The position numbers and the translations under genes are program-made. A stretch of 64,000 nucleotides of DNA. Source: Vicinamibacterales bacterium. Lineage in GTDB: Bacteria; Acidobacteriota; Vicinamibacteria; Vicinamibacterales; UBA8438. Location: NCBI GenBank assembly GCA_937766455.1, contig CALLXD010000008.1, positions 1 through 64,000 on the forward strand. Reading direction: 5' to 3'. Each line of letters begins with the position of its first letter. Position 1 is the stretch's first letter. Below the pieces are notes generated by a model. The model worked only from the letters and a program-made list of their open reading frames with translations, did no database searches and was not told the DNA's origin. This document shows, piece after piece, positions 49,416-58,147 of this stretch.

Positions 49416-49505
49416 TGGCGGAGGGACTGGGATTCGAACCCAGGGAACGCTTTCACGCTCAACGGTTTTCAAGACCGTCGCCTTCAACCACTCGGCCATC
49501 CCTCC
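49416..49505 (-). tRNA. tRNA-Ser (anticodon UGA)
   Basis: A 90-base type II tRNA on the minus strand. The acceptor strand GGAGGGA (5' end at 49505) pairs with TCCCTCC; the anticodon loop CTTGAAA carries TGA; a long variable arm (GAGCGTGAAAGCGTTC) identifies serine; and the T-loop reads GGTTCGAATCC. The discriminator base is G and CCA is encoded at 49418-49416. It reads UCA/UCG-type serine codons. It lies 24 bases downstream of the serS stop in the same orientation. Confidence 0.97.
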
Positions 49506-49529
49506 CGTGACGACGTGTGCCTATCTGGT

Positions 49530-50816
49530 CTACTGCGGTTGGATGACCTCCAGGCCATTCATGTAGGGGCGGAGGACGGCGGGGATTCGGACCGAGCCGT
49601 CTGCCTGCTGGTAGTTCTCGAGGACGGCGATCAACGTGCGACCGACCGCGAGGCCTGATCCGTTCAGGGTATGGACGTGCTTCGCCCTGCCGGTGCCGTC
49701 GGGGCGGAACTTGATGTTCGCCCGTCGCGCCTGAAATGCTTCCGTGTTGCTGCAGGACGAAATCTCGCGGTACTTTTGCTGGCCCGGCAGCCACACCTCG
49801 ATGTCGTAGGTCTTGGCGGCCGCGAAACCCATATCGCGGGTACAGAGCACAACGGTGCGGTAAGCGAGGCCGAGGCGCTGGAGCACGGTTTCCGCATGTG
49901 CGGTCAACGTGTCTAGGAGCTCATACGACTGGTCGGGCCGGCAGTACGTCACCATTTCAACTTTGTCGAACTGGTGCTGGCGGATGAGTCCCCGGACGTC
50001 GGCACCATAGGAACCGGCCTCGCTCCGGAAGCAGGGCGTGTAGGCGGTATAGCGCAGCGGGAGCGTGCGCCCGTCGAGTATTTCCCCACGGTGCAGATTG
50101 GCCAGCGGGACCTCTGCCGTCGGAATGAGATACAAATCCCAATCGCCGGCAACCTTGAACAGGTCCTCTTCAAATTTCGGTAGCTGGCCGGTGCCAACCA
50201 ACGACTCGGTGTTGGCAAGAAACGGCGGTTCGACTTCGACGAAGCCATGTTCTGTCGTGTGCAGGTCGAGCATGAAATTGATCAACGCGCGAGACAGGCG
50301 GGCACCGGCCCCCCGGAGCACCGAGAAGCGCGCGCCGGCCAGCTTGACGCCACGCTCAAAATCGATGACGCCGAGCCCGGGCCCCAGTTCGGCGTGGGAC
50401 AGGGGAGCAAAGTCGAAGGCCGGGGGATCGCCGTGGCGACGGACTTCGACGTTGTCTGACTCGCTTGTGCCGACCGGCACCGACTCGTGCGCAAGATTCG
50501 GCAGTTTGAGCAGGAGCGCCTGGCGCGTCTGTTCGACCTGCGTCAGCCGGGCCTCCTGCGCCGCGATCGTGCTGGTGTGCGCGGCGCCAGCGGTCATCAA
50601 CTCGTCCGTCGGCTGACCGTCACGTTTCGCTTTCCCGATCTGGGCGCCGAGCGCCTTCTTCGCGTGACGCGCCGCCTCCAGGACAGGGAGAATCTCGCGA
50701 CGCTCGCCGTCAAGGCCACGGAGGTCAGACACAAGATCAGCGAGTCCGTCACCGCGCTGGGCGAGGCGCGCCTCTACGTTCGAGGCCTCGTCACGAAACA
50801 GGGCGGGGTCGAGCAT
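49530..50816 (-). CDS. serS: serine--tRNA ligase
   Basis: 428 residues, normal length. The N-terminal coiled-coil arm ([20 protein letters not shown], then [11 protein letters not shown]) binds the long variable arm of tRNA-Ser. The class II motifs are visible: motif 2 as [20 protein letters not shown] followed by FDKVEMVTY, and motif 3 near [34 protein letters not shown] and the YREISSCSN loop form the serine site. It charges tRNA-Ser and selenocysteine tRNA where present. The tRNA-Ser(UGA) gene lies immediately downstream on the same strand. Confidence 0.97.
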   Translation of the reverse strand: MLDPALFRDEASNVEARLAQRGDGLADLVSDLRGLDGERREILPVLEAARHAKKALGAQIGKAKRDGQPTDELMTAGAAHTSTIAAQEARLTQVEQTRQALLLKLPNLAHESVPVGTSESDNVEVRRHGDPPAFDFAPLSHAELGPGLGVIDFERGVKLAGARFSVLRGAGARLSRALINFMLDLHTTEHGFVEVEPPFLANTESLVGTGQLPKFEEDLFKVAGDWDLYLIPTAEVPLANLHRGEILDGRTLPLRYTAYTPCFRSEAGSYGADVRGLIRQHQFDKVEMVTYCRPDQSYELLDTLTAHAETVLQRLGLAYRTVVLCTRDMGFAAAKTYDIEVWLPGQQKYREISSCSNTEAFQARRANIKFRPDGTGRAKHVHTLNGSGLAVGRTLIAVLENYQQADGSVRIPAVLRPYMNGLEVIQPQ

Positions 50817-50919
50817 GGCCTACATTGTACCTGGGTTGATCTGGGAGCCCGTCGCGGTCTGGCCGGGACGATAAGGCTGGGGTAACGGGGGTCGGCACGC
50901 ACGAAGCACGCACGAGGGG

Positions 50920-51279
50920 TCAGTCGCCGGACGTCGACCCACCCTTGCTGCTTGAAGAGGTTTCACTCGAGGAGGAGGACTTGGCCTCTGCGCTCTTCTT
51001 CTCTGTGGCCTTGCCGTCGGTGCCGGTCTTCGCGTCGGTCTTGGTGCTCTTGTCGCCGGATGATTCCCCGGCCTCAGAGGCCTCTGTGCCAGAGCGTCCC
51101 TTGTTGGCGTAGTCCGTGACGTACCAACCCGTACCCTTGAATTGGATGGCCGGGGAAGAGACGAGCTTGCGGATGACGCCGTCGCATTGCGGGCAGACGG
51201 TCAAGGGCGGGTCTGAGAATTTGCAGATCCGTTCGAAACGGTGACCGCACGCGTCGCACTGGTATTCGTAAAGTGGCAT
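50920..51279 (-). CDS. FmdB-type zinc ribbon protein with Ser/Lys-rich tail
   Basis: About 119 residues from ATG 51279. MPLYEYQCDACGHRFERICK, then CPQCDGVIRKLVS form the FmdB zinc ribbon with two CxxC pairs, followed by the conserved AIQFKGTGWYVTDY. The last 50 residues are low-complexity (Ser, Lys, Glu, Gly), typical of the family. FmdB-like proteins are proposed regulators. A longer start at 51339 overlaps the DUF885 gene and is rejected. It follows the DUF885 gene on the same strand. Confidence 0.85.
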   Translation of the reverse strand: MPLYEYQCDACGHRFERICKFSDPPLTVCPQCDGVIRKLVSSPAIQFKGTGWYVTDYANKGRSGTEASEAGESSGDKSTKTDAKTGTDGKATEKKSAEAKSSSSSETSSSSKGGSTSGD

Positions 51280-51331
51280 TGGGGGGCTGTCTGACTCTGT
51301 TGTGGATGGTAGCGGCTGCCGCGAGCGGGCG

Positions 51332-52993
51332 TCAATCAAGCAGGTCGTCGCCGGTGTCGCCGAGCATCAGCGTCCGGTGGAGCCACACCGGTATGGACCC
51401 GTGACCGAGCAGTCGGTCGTGGAACGACTTGAGTGAGAAGGACGCACCCTCGCGTGATTCGACGTCGTCGCGGAGCTTGCGCAACATGAGGCGACCGGCG
51501 GCGTACAGAACGTAGCCTGGGTCAAACGTGCCGCGCTCTGCTTCGCGGCGCGCGGCGACCTCTTCGAGGTACGCCTCGTCCTGGAAGAAGCGGACACCCT
51601 GCTCGACCGACATGTCCTCCGTGTGCAAGCGAATACCCACCACCATCCGCGCGAGCCGCAGCAACATCTCCGCAATCTGGGCGAGCTCGACGCTATCGTT
51701 TCCCTCGGCGAGGCCCTGCTCCACCATCATCTGTTCGCAGTAGTGCGCCCACCCCTCCACGAAGGACACGGGGGCAAACAGATTCGACTTGCGGACTTTA
51801 CGCTCAATGCGGCGCTGGTGGCCCAGATGGACAAAGTGGCCGGGGTACGCCTCGTGCGCGGAAATTGAGGTCAGCGTGGCGGTGTTCAAGTCGCGAAGGT
51901 GCTGCTCGGTACGTTCAGCGGGCCAGGATGGGTCGGGCTCGGTCACGAAGTAGTAGGACGGTAGGGCTTTGGGCTCAAGCGGGCCCGGGGTCCACATGCT
52001 GGCGGCCGTCCAGCGGTAGAAGTCCGGCGACGGAGCCACGATGAGGGGGGGAGCGTCCGGCACGGTGAGGATCGCATGCCGCTCCACGAACACGAGAAGG
52101 TCGGCGAGCTGTGTGCGGACCGTCTCGACGAGTTCTCCCGGCGCTGGGTGCTTCGCCTTGACGGCTGACCACACGTCGGAGGGGTCGGCGGCCGGGTCAA
52201 TCCGTGCCGCAACGTCGCGAAATCTGGCCTGGGTGCGCTCGAGTTCGGCCTGAGCAATGGTCAACAGGCGTTCGGCGCTGACGCCGATTCCGTCCTGGTG
52301 TCGCACCCGGCCCTCGAACCGCTCTCGCCCTAGCCTGAACGTCGCGCGACTCCGTGGTGCCTGCGTGTCGCGCAGATAGCTGGTGTAGCGCCGGATGGCA
52401 TCGGTGGCCTCGGTCGCCGCGTCGGCGAGGTCGCCCAACAGATGCAGGTCCTCAAGCCGTCGGAACGCGCGAGGTAGGTCACGTTCGATGAATGTGACGA
52501 CGCCATCAAAGGTCTCGGCACCAGCCTTGATGAAAATGCCCGGGGGGTCTTCGACGTTAGTCTGAGCGGCCTCGAGCAGCCGCGGCGTTTGACGGAGCTT
52601 GGACACGACGCGGCGGGCTCGCTCTTCAACGGGCGCGAAGTCAAACAGCGTCTGGCCGGCGAGTGCCGTGGACAGCAACGTCGCGTAGTGCTGGGGGTCC
52701 CGTTCCCACGGACGAACTTCCTCCAGCTCGAAGACGCGACCTCGGATGTCGTCGGCGAGCATACGCCGCTCGAGCTGTTCCTCGGCCGTCAGGCTGCGGG
52801 TGGAGATGCGCTCCAGACGACGCGCGAATCCGCCGAGTTCGCGCGTCTCGGCGTCAATGGCGGGACGCGAAAGGTCCTCAAGCCGATCGTCATGTGTGTG
52901 GATCCCATCCGAGGAGGCGGCGGTGGGCGCGGCCTCGTGGAGGAAGTCCAGATACTGGTCAGCGAGATGCGACAGGGGTTCCGTGGTGTACAT
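51332..52993 (-). CDS. DUF885-family protein (HExxPGH metallohydrolase-like)
   Basis: 553 residues, almost wholly helical. TLTSISAHEAYPGHFVHLGH carries the HExxPGH motif typical of DUF885, thought to bind zinc, and SFVEGWAHYCEQMMVE, then LRKLRDDVESREG follow. The fold resembles M32-type carboxypeptidases, so peptide hydrolysis is likely, but it has not been settled for the family. There is no signal peptide. It lies on the minus strand, upstream of the FmdB gene and divergent from rsmI. Confidence 0.85.
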   Translation of the reverse strand: MYTTEPLSHLADQYLDFLHEAAPTAASSDGIHTHDDRLEDLSRPAIDAETRELGGFARRLERISTRSLTAEEQLERRMLADDIRGRVFELEEVRPWERDPQHYATLLSTALAGQTLFDFAPVEERARRVVSKLRQTPRLLEAAQTNVEDPPGIFIKAGAETFDGVVTFIERDLPRAFRRLEDLHLLGDLADAATEATDAIRRYTSYLRDTQAPRSRATFRLGRERFEGRVRHQDGIGVSAERLLTIAQAELERTQARFRDVAARIDPAADPSDVWSAVKAKHPAPGELVETVRTQLADLLVFVERHAILTVPDAPPLIVAPSPDFYRWTAASMWTPGPLEPKALPSYYFVTEPDPSWPAERTEQHLRDLNTATLTSISAHEAYPGHFVHLGHQRRIERKVRKSNLFAPVSFVEGWAHYCEQMMVEQGLAEGNDSVELAQIAEMLLRLARMVVGIRLHTEDMSVEQGVRFFQDEAYLEEVAARREAERGTFDPGYVLYAAGRLMLRKLRDDVESREGASFSLKSFHDRLLGHGSIPVWLHRTLMLGDTGDDLLD

Positions 52994-53133
52994 GCGGTGT
53001 CGGCGTGACGCCTCCCTAAACCGGAGACCGGTTAGAATCGGCCTGCTATGCGGAGCCCAGGACGGATCGTCACAGGGGCCCGGAACAGTGCCACTCCCTA
53101 AATGTTACAATAAGGTGTCTTCCGCGTCCCGAG

Positions 53134-53970
53134 ATGTCTGGCACGCTCTATCTGGTCGCCACCCCAATCGGGAACCTCGAGGACATCACCCTCCGAGCCA
53201 TCCGGATTCTCCGCGAAGTCGATCTGATTGCGGCCGAAGACACGCGGCACACCGCCAAGTTGCTGCGGCACCTCGCAATCAAGACCAGAACCACAAGCCT
53301 GCACGAGCACAACGAACGCGAGAAATCCCCACGGCTCGTCGCTCGATTGGTCGAGGGGGAGTCCATTGCTCTGTTGTCGGACGCCGGGACCCCGGTCGTA
53401 TCAGATCCAGGCCTGGTACTCGTGCGTCACGCGCTTGACGCACAGGTACCGGTGGTGCCGTTGCCAGGTCCGTCATCCGTGATCGCCGCGCTGGTCGCCT
53501 CGGGCGCACCACCCAGCAGCTTTACGTTCGCAGGCTTCCCACCACGCAAGGCAAACGATCGAAAAAAGTGGTGCATGAATCTAGCGCAGGAAGCACGAAC
53601 GCTTGTGTTCTTTGAGTCTCCACACCGGCTGCTGGCAACCTTGCGCGTCGGCCTGGAGTGCTGGGGAGATCGGCGTGTCTCTTTGTGCCGTGAACTCACG
53701 AAAATTCACGAAGAATTGGTCACTAGACCTATTTCGGAACACCTAAGTGCGGCTGTGTCGCCAAGGGGGGAGTACACATGTGTCGTCTGGCCTTCATCGC
53801 CCCCCAATCAAACAGCCAGACCTCTCCCCGACGGCCCACTGTTGCTTGCTGAATTTGGTCAAATGACAGAAACAGCAAAATCTCGACGCACAGCACTGAA
53901 GCGCATGGCCCGAAAGTATGGCGTGACTGCACGCGAGTTGTATGCCGAATTGGAGAAGTTAAAATATTAG
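53134..53970 (+). CDS. rsmI: 16S rRNA (cytidine(1402)-2'-O)-methyltransferase
   Basis: 278 residues. LYLVATPIGNLEDITLRAIR and VDLIAAEDTRHTAKLL are the opening landmarks of RsmI; ALLSDAGTPVVSDPG, VPLPGPSSVIAALVASG and FAGFPPRK follow, all part of the tetrapyrrole-methylase fold. It methylates the 2'-O of C1402 in the ribosomal decoding centre using SAM. The C-terminus has a short extra helix-turn pattern (ALKRMARKYGVTARELYAEL). A TACAAT near 53102 may be its -10, though no -35 fits. It is followed by a TPR gene. Confidence 0.95.
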   Translation: MSGTLYLVATPIGNLEDITLRAIRILREVDLIAAEDTRHTAKLLRHLAIKTRTTSLHEHNEREKSPRLVARLVEGESIALLSDAGTPVVSDPGLVLVRHALDAQVPVVPLPGPSSVIAALVASGAPPSSFTFAGFPPRKANDRKKWCMNLAQEARTLVFFESPHRLLATLRVGLECWGDRRVSLCRELTKIHEELVTRPISEHLSAAVSPRGEYTCVVWPSSPPNQTARPLPDGPLLLAEFGQMTETAKSRRTALKRMARKYGVTARELYAELEKLKY

Positions 53971-53984
53971 GTCTAAAGACCTAA
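53967..53984 (+). other. palindrome at the rsmI stop codon
   Basis: TTAGGTCT (53967-53974) and AGACCTAA (53977-53984) form an 8-bp inverted repeat with a 2-base gap. It includes the rsmI stop codon and has no T-run after it, so it is either an mRNA end-protecting hairpin or a protein-binding site. The remaining bases to 54111 hold no other feature I can support. Confidence 0.4.
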
Positions 53985-54111
53985 CAAAGGCCATCCGGCA
54001 GGCCGTCACAAGCGATGCCTTGACCCACTGGTACCCGTTTGTTAACGTTGCCGCTTCGATTCAATTCATCGCGCTAGCTCCAGTCAGACTTGAAGCACCG
54101 AAGGAGACCGA

Positions 54112-54732
54112 ATGGCCAAGCTGCGACGCCAGACGGCGAAGGCCGCCGCGAGTAAGACCCCGGCCAAGAGACGGCGGCCGAAGGCTGCGGCCCCGGTAGC
54201 TGACGCACGCGCCACCCGCGCATCGAAGTCCAAAGCGGCCGCTCTCAGTGCCGCCTATGCCAAGGCCATCGGCCTGTACGAGAAGGCGCTCAAGGCGATG
54301 CAGCGGCGAAAATTCGACGCGGGGGCGACAGCCTTTCGTCAGCTCATCGACCAATACCCTGACGAGCGAGAGCTACACGAGCGTGCGCGGGTGTACCTGG
54401 CCGTGTGCGAGCGGGAACTGAGTCCCAGTCCAAAGCCGCCACGGGGCGCCGAAGACCGGATTCTCGCCGCCACAGTGGCATTGAATCGTCGTGACGTGGA
54501 TGAGGCGTTGACGTTGCTTCGCAGCGCGGCGGCCTCTGACTCGCGCCACGATTACGTGCAGTACATGCTCGCGCTGGCGCATGCCCAGCGTGCTGATGCC
54601 GAGGCGGCGGGCCGGCATTTAAGTAAGGCCATTTCGCTCAATCCGCAGAATCGGATCAATGCGCAGCACGAGGCCGATTTCGATGCCATACGAGAGGATC
54701 AGTTCTTTCTCGACGCGCTTGAGACCCCATAG
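54112..54732 (+). CDS. TPR protein with basic, alanine/lysine-rich N-terminus
   Basis: 206 residues. The first 45 (MAKLRRQTAKAAASKTPAKR then RRPKAAAPVADARATRASKS) are Lys/Arg/Ala-rich like histone H1 tails, suggesting nucleic acid contact. The rest forms tetratricopeptide helices: AAYAKAIGLYEKALKAMQRR, KFDAGATAFRQLIDQYPDER, LNRRDVDEALTLLRSAAASD and HAQRADAEAAGRHLSKAISL. A scaffold role is likely; binding partner unknown. The gene lies between rsmI and glmU, without overlap. Confidence 0.75.
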   Translation: MAKLRRQTAKAAASKTPAKRRRPKAAAPVADARATRASKSKAAALSAAYAKAIGLYEKALKAMQRRKFDAGATAFRQLIDQYPDERELHERARVYLAVCERELSPSPKPPRGAEDRILAATVALNRRDVDEALTLLRSAAASDSRHDYVQYMLALAHAQRADAEAAGRHLSKAISLNPQNRINAQHEADFDAIREDQFFLDALETP

Positions 54733-54878
54733 GCTCGATTCCAGGTCCCCGCCATCCGGCCGCACATCGGTGCACGGCAGACGGCGCCAGGGCCCAACGC
54801 CGGACCGCGAAGAACCTGCGGCCGGCGCCCACCTCTGAATCGACTACACTGAGCCCGAGTGCGGGCGGCCGAACAACG

Positions 54879-56249
54879 ATGCCACGTCATGTCTTAATTC
54901 TGGCGGCTGGGCAGGGGACCAGGATGCGGTCTGCCACGCCCAAAGTGCTGCATCGACTGGCGGGGTTGCCGTTGATCGAGCATGTGATCCGGACCGCGGC
55001 GCAACTCTCCCCAGTCACGACGGGCGTGGTAGTCGGACACCGGGCGGCCCAGGTGCAAGAGGGACTCGCCGACTACGCAGCACTGCGATTCGCGACCCAG
55101 TCAGCGCAACTCGGAACCGGTCACGCGCTGCTCCAGGCGGCCCCCCTGTTGCAAGGGTGTCAGGGTACGCTCGTCGTGCTCTCCGGCGACGTGCCGTTGG
55201 TGCGAGCGGCCACACTTGAGCGGTTGGTCGTCGCCCACGAGGGGGCGGCGGCGGCGGTCACGGTCATGACGGCACGGGTCGCGCGTCCGTACGGGTACGG
55301 GCGTATCGTACGGACCGATGGCCAACTCAGCGGCATTGTCGAAGAGCGGGACGCGTCCGACACGCAACGGGAGTTGAAGGAGATCAACAGCGGAATCTAC
55401 GCATTTGATCTTGAACCCCTGTTCGACGCGCTCCTAGAGATCCCACGAGCCGGCACGGTCAACGAGATCTATTTGCCGCGGCTCGTGACGATATACCGGC
55501 GTCGGGGGTTGCCGGTCGAGACCGTGGTGGTGTCGGACCCGGATGAAGTCCGCGGCATCAACAGCCAGACGGAATTGGCGGAGGTCAGACGGATTGTGAG
55601 ACAGAGCAAGAACGAGGAGTTGATGGCGGCCGGTGTCACGATTGAAGACCCTGCCACCACGTATATCGACATGGATGTCACCGTCGGTCCGGACACGGTC
55701 ATACACCCTGGAGTGTTTCTGGAGGGCCGTACGACCGTCGGCGCCAGATGCGAACTGCATTCGGGCGTGCGCATCGTCGACTCGACCCTCGAGGACGACG
55801 TCCTCGTCAACAACCACTGTGTGATTCAGCGCTCCAATCTGTCGCAGGGCGCTCGGGTGGGACCGTTTGCGCATTTGCGGGCAGGTACGGAGGTTGGCCC
55901 AGAAGCGCGGATCGGCAACTTCGTGGAAACAAAGAAGACCACGCTTGGACGCGGGGCGAAGGCCGGTCATTTGACCTATCTTGGAGACGCGTCGGTCGGC
56001 GATGGTGCCAACGTCGGGGCCGGAACCATCACCTGCAACTATGATGGCGTCAACAAGCACCGCACCAGCATTGGAAACCAGGCGTTCATTGGCAGCGGTA
56101 CGGAGCTGGTGGCGCCGGTCTCCGTCGGCGACGGGGCGTACGTGGCGGCCGGGTCCTGCATTACGGAAGATGTGCCGGCTGACGCCCTCGGGGTCGCCCG
56201 CGGTCGTCAGACGAACAAGGCCGGGTGGGCGAGCCGCGGGCGGGACTAG
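54879..56249 (+). CDS. glmU: bifunctional N-acetylglucosamine-1-phosphate uridyltransferase/glucosamine-1-phosphate acetyltransferase
   Basis: 456 residues, the standard length. The N-terminal uridyltransferase has [18 protein letters not shown] and the donor site [17 protein letters not shown]. From residue about 250 the left-handed beta-helix of hexapeptide repeats begins ([40 protein letters not shown]). GlmU makes UDP-GlcNAc for peptidoglycan and lipopolysaccharide. The gene leads the operon with glmS 29 bases after it. Confidence 0.97.
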   Translation: MPRHVLILAAGQGTRMRSATPKVLHRLAGLPLIEHVIRTAAQLSPVTTGVVVGHRAAQVQEGLADYAALRFATQSAQLGTGHALLQAAPLLQGCQGTLVVLSGDVPLVRAATLERLVVAHEGAAAAVTVMTARVARPYGYGRIVRTDGQLSGIVEERDASDTQRELKEINSGIYAFDLEPLFDALLEIPRAGTVNEIYLPRLVTIYRRRGLPVETVVVSDPDEVRGINSQTELAEVRRIVRQSKNEELMAAGVTIEDPATTYIDMDVTVGPDTVIHPGVFLEGRTTVGARCELHSGVRIVDSTLEDDVLVNNHCVIQRSNLSQGARVGPFAHLRAGTEVGPEARIGNFVETKKTTLGRGAKAGHLTYLGDASVGDGANVGAGTITCNYDGVNKHRTSIGNQAFIGSGTELVAPVSVGDGAYVAAGSCITEDVPADALGVARGRQTNKAGWASRGRD

Positions 56250-56278
56250 CAGAGCGGCTAGGGGACCAACCGACTACT

Positions 56279-58123
56279 ATGTGCGGCATCATCGGATACA
56301 TCGGAGCCAAGCCTGTCGTCCCGGTGCTGATCGAGGGCCTGCGTCGGCTGGAGTACCGCGGCTATGACTCGGCCGGTATCGCGCTCGTGCGGGATGGCAA
56401 AGTCGAGATTCGACGCAGCGCCGGAAAGCTCGCCCGTCTGGAAACAGCGATCGCGACGCAACCGGTCGACGGTGACTACGGTCTGGGTCACACGCGGTGG
56501 GCCACCCACGGCCGACCCACCGAAGAGAACGCCCACCCGCACCGGGATTGTCACAACCGGATTGTCGTCGTACACAACGGCATCATCGAGAACTACCTGG
56601 ACCTGAAGCACGAACTGGAAGCCGAAGGTCACCACTTCGAGACCGAGACCGATACGGAGGTGGTTGCCCACCTCGTCGAGCGCGAAATGCGCGATGACGG
56701 GCTCGAGGGTGCCGTCAGGCGCGCCTTGAGCGCCATCAACGGACTGTTCGGGCTGGTCCTCCTCAGCGCCGACGACCCCGATAAGCTGGTGGCCGTCCGG
56801 AACGGTCCACCGATCCTGGTCGGCCTGGGCGATGAGGAATTCTTCGTCGCATCGGATGTACCGGCCATTCTCAGCCATACCCGTGATGTCGTTTTTCTAG
56901 GCGACCAGGAGATGGCCGTCATTACCCGAACCGGGGTCGAGTTCACAGACTTCGATGGCACCCCGGTACACCCGGCGACACAGCGCATCACGTGGGACCC
57001 GGTGATGGCCGAAAAGGCCGGCTACAAGCACTTCATGCTGAAGGAGATCTTCGAGCAGCCATGGGCCGCGAAGGAGACGGTGCTCGGGCGCGGGTCACTG
57101 GAGTCAGGCCAGGTCTTCCTCGGTGAGCTTGAGATCTCGCAGACGCGGTTACGCGCTGTCGAGCGGATCGTGCTCCTCGCCTGCGGCACCTCCTGGCACG
57201 CGGGACTGGTCGGCAAGTTCGTGCTCGAACAACTGACTGGCCTCCCGGTAGAGGTCGACTACGGCTCTGAGTATCGGTATCGCGACCCCATCGTCACCCC
57301 CGAAACGCTCGCGGTCGTCATCACACAGTCTGGGGAAACGGCCGACACCTTGGCGGCTCTGCGGGAAGCGCGGGGAAAGGGCGCGGCAAGCATCGCCATC
57401 TGCAATGTTGTGGGCAGTATGGCGACCCGCGAGGCAGACGGCACCGTCTACACCCACGCGGGTCCAGAAATTGGCGTCGCCTCCACCAAGGCATTCACCT
57501 CGCAGCTCGTCGCCCTGCACCTCCTGGCGTTGTATCTCGGGCAGGCACGCAAGACCCTGGCCCCAGACGCGGTGCGAGCCCATCTGGAAGACCTCAACCA
57601 CCTGCCTCGACTGCTGGAGCAAACGCTCAAATGCGAGGAGGCGATTCAAGACGTGGCGCGGCGCTTTCATGCACATCGCGACTTCCTCTATCTCGGGCGC
57701 GGTATCAACTACCCGATCGCGCTCGAAGGGGCGCTCAAGCTCAAGGAAATTTCCTACATCCACGCCGAAGGCTACCCGGCCGGAGAGATGAAGCACGGCC
57801 CAATCGCGCTGATCGACGAGGAAATGCCGGTCGTCGCGCTGGTGCCGTCGGGGCCACTGTTCGAAAAGATGGCGTCGAATCTGCAGCAGGCCAAGACTCG
57901 AGGTGCGGCCATCATCGCCGTCACCGATTGCAGCCCGGACGACATCGCGCCACTGATCGACCCATCCCGGGATGCCATCATTACCGTTCCCTCGGCGCCG
58001 CCGCTCCTTGCACCGGTCGTGATGGTGGTACCGCTACAACTGCTGGCGTATCACATCGCGGTCCGCCGTGGCTGCGACGTCGACCAGCCGCGCAACCTCG
58101 CCAAGAGCGTCACCGTCGAGTAG
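56279..58123 (+). CDS. glmS: glutamine--fructose-6-phosphate aminotransferase (isomerizing)
   Basis: 614 residues from ATG 56279, chosen so that the catalytic Cys is residue 2 (MCGIIGYIG). The glutaminase domain contains [20 protein letters not shown] and [20 protein letters not shown]. Two SIS domains follow ([40 protein letters not shown]), and the protein ends in the conserved NLAKSVTVE. It makes glucosamine-6-phosphate, the first step toward UDP-GlcNAc, and sits in an operon with glmU before and pcrA after. An in-frame start at 56225 overlaps glmU and is rejected. I saw no glmS ribozyme. Confidence 0.97.
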   Translation: MCGIIGYIGAKPVVPVLIEGLRRLEYRGYDSAGIALVRDGKVEIRRSAGKLARLETAIATQPVDGDYGLGHTRWATHGRPTEENAHPHRDCHNRIVVVHNGIIENYLDLKHELEAEGHHFETETDTEVVAHLVEREMRDDGLEGAVRRALSAINGLFGLVLLSADDPDKLVAVRNGPPILVGLGDEEFFVASDVPAILSHTRDVVFLGDQEMAVITRTGVEFTDFDGTPVHPATQRITWDPVMAEKAGYKHFMLKEIFEQPWAAKETVLGRGSLESGQVFLGELEISQTRLRAVERIVLLACGTSWHAGLVGKFVLEQLTGLPVEVDYGSEYRYRDPIVTPETLAVVITQSGETADTLAALREARGKGAASIAICNVVGSMATREADGTVYTHAGPEIGVASTKAFTSQLVALHLLALYLGQARKTLAPDAVRAHLEDLNHLPRLLEQTLKCEEAIQDVARRFHAHRDFLYLGRGINYPIALEGALKLKEISYIHAEGYPAGEMKHGPIALIDEEMPVVALVPSGPLFEKMASNLQQAKTRGAAIIAVTDCSPDDIAPLIDPSRDAIITVPSAPPLLAPVVMVVPLQLLAYHIAVRRGCDVDQPRNLAKSVTVE

Positions 58124-58147
58124 CGTGCCCGCGAGTCGCCCTCCCGT

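Noticed and set aside
56225-56278. A longer glmS start
   Set aside because: It would remove the required N-terminal catalytic Cys at residue 2 and overlap glmU.
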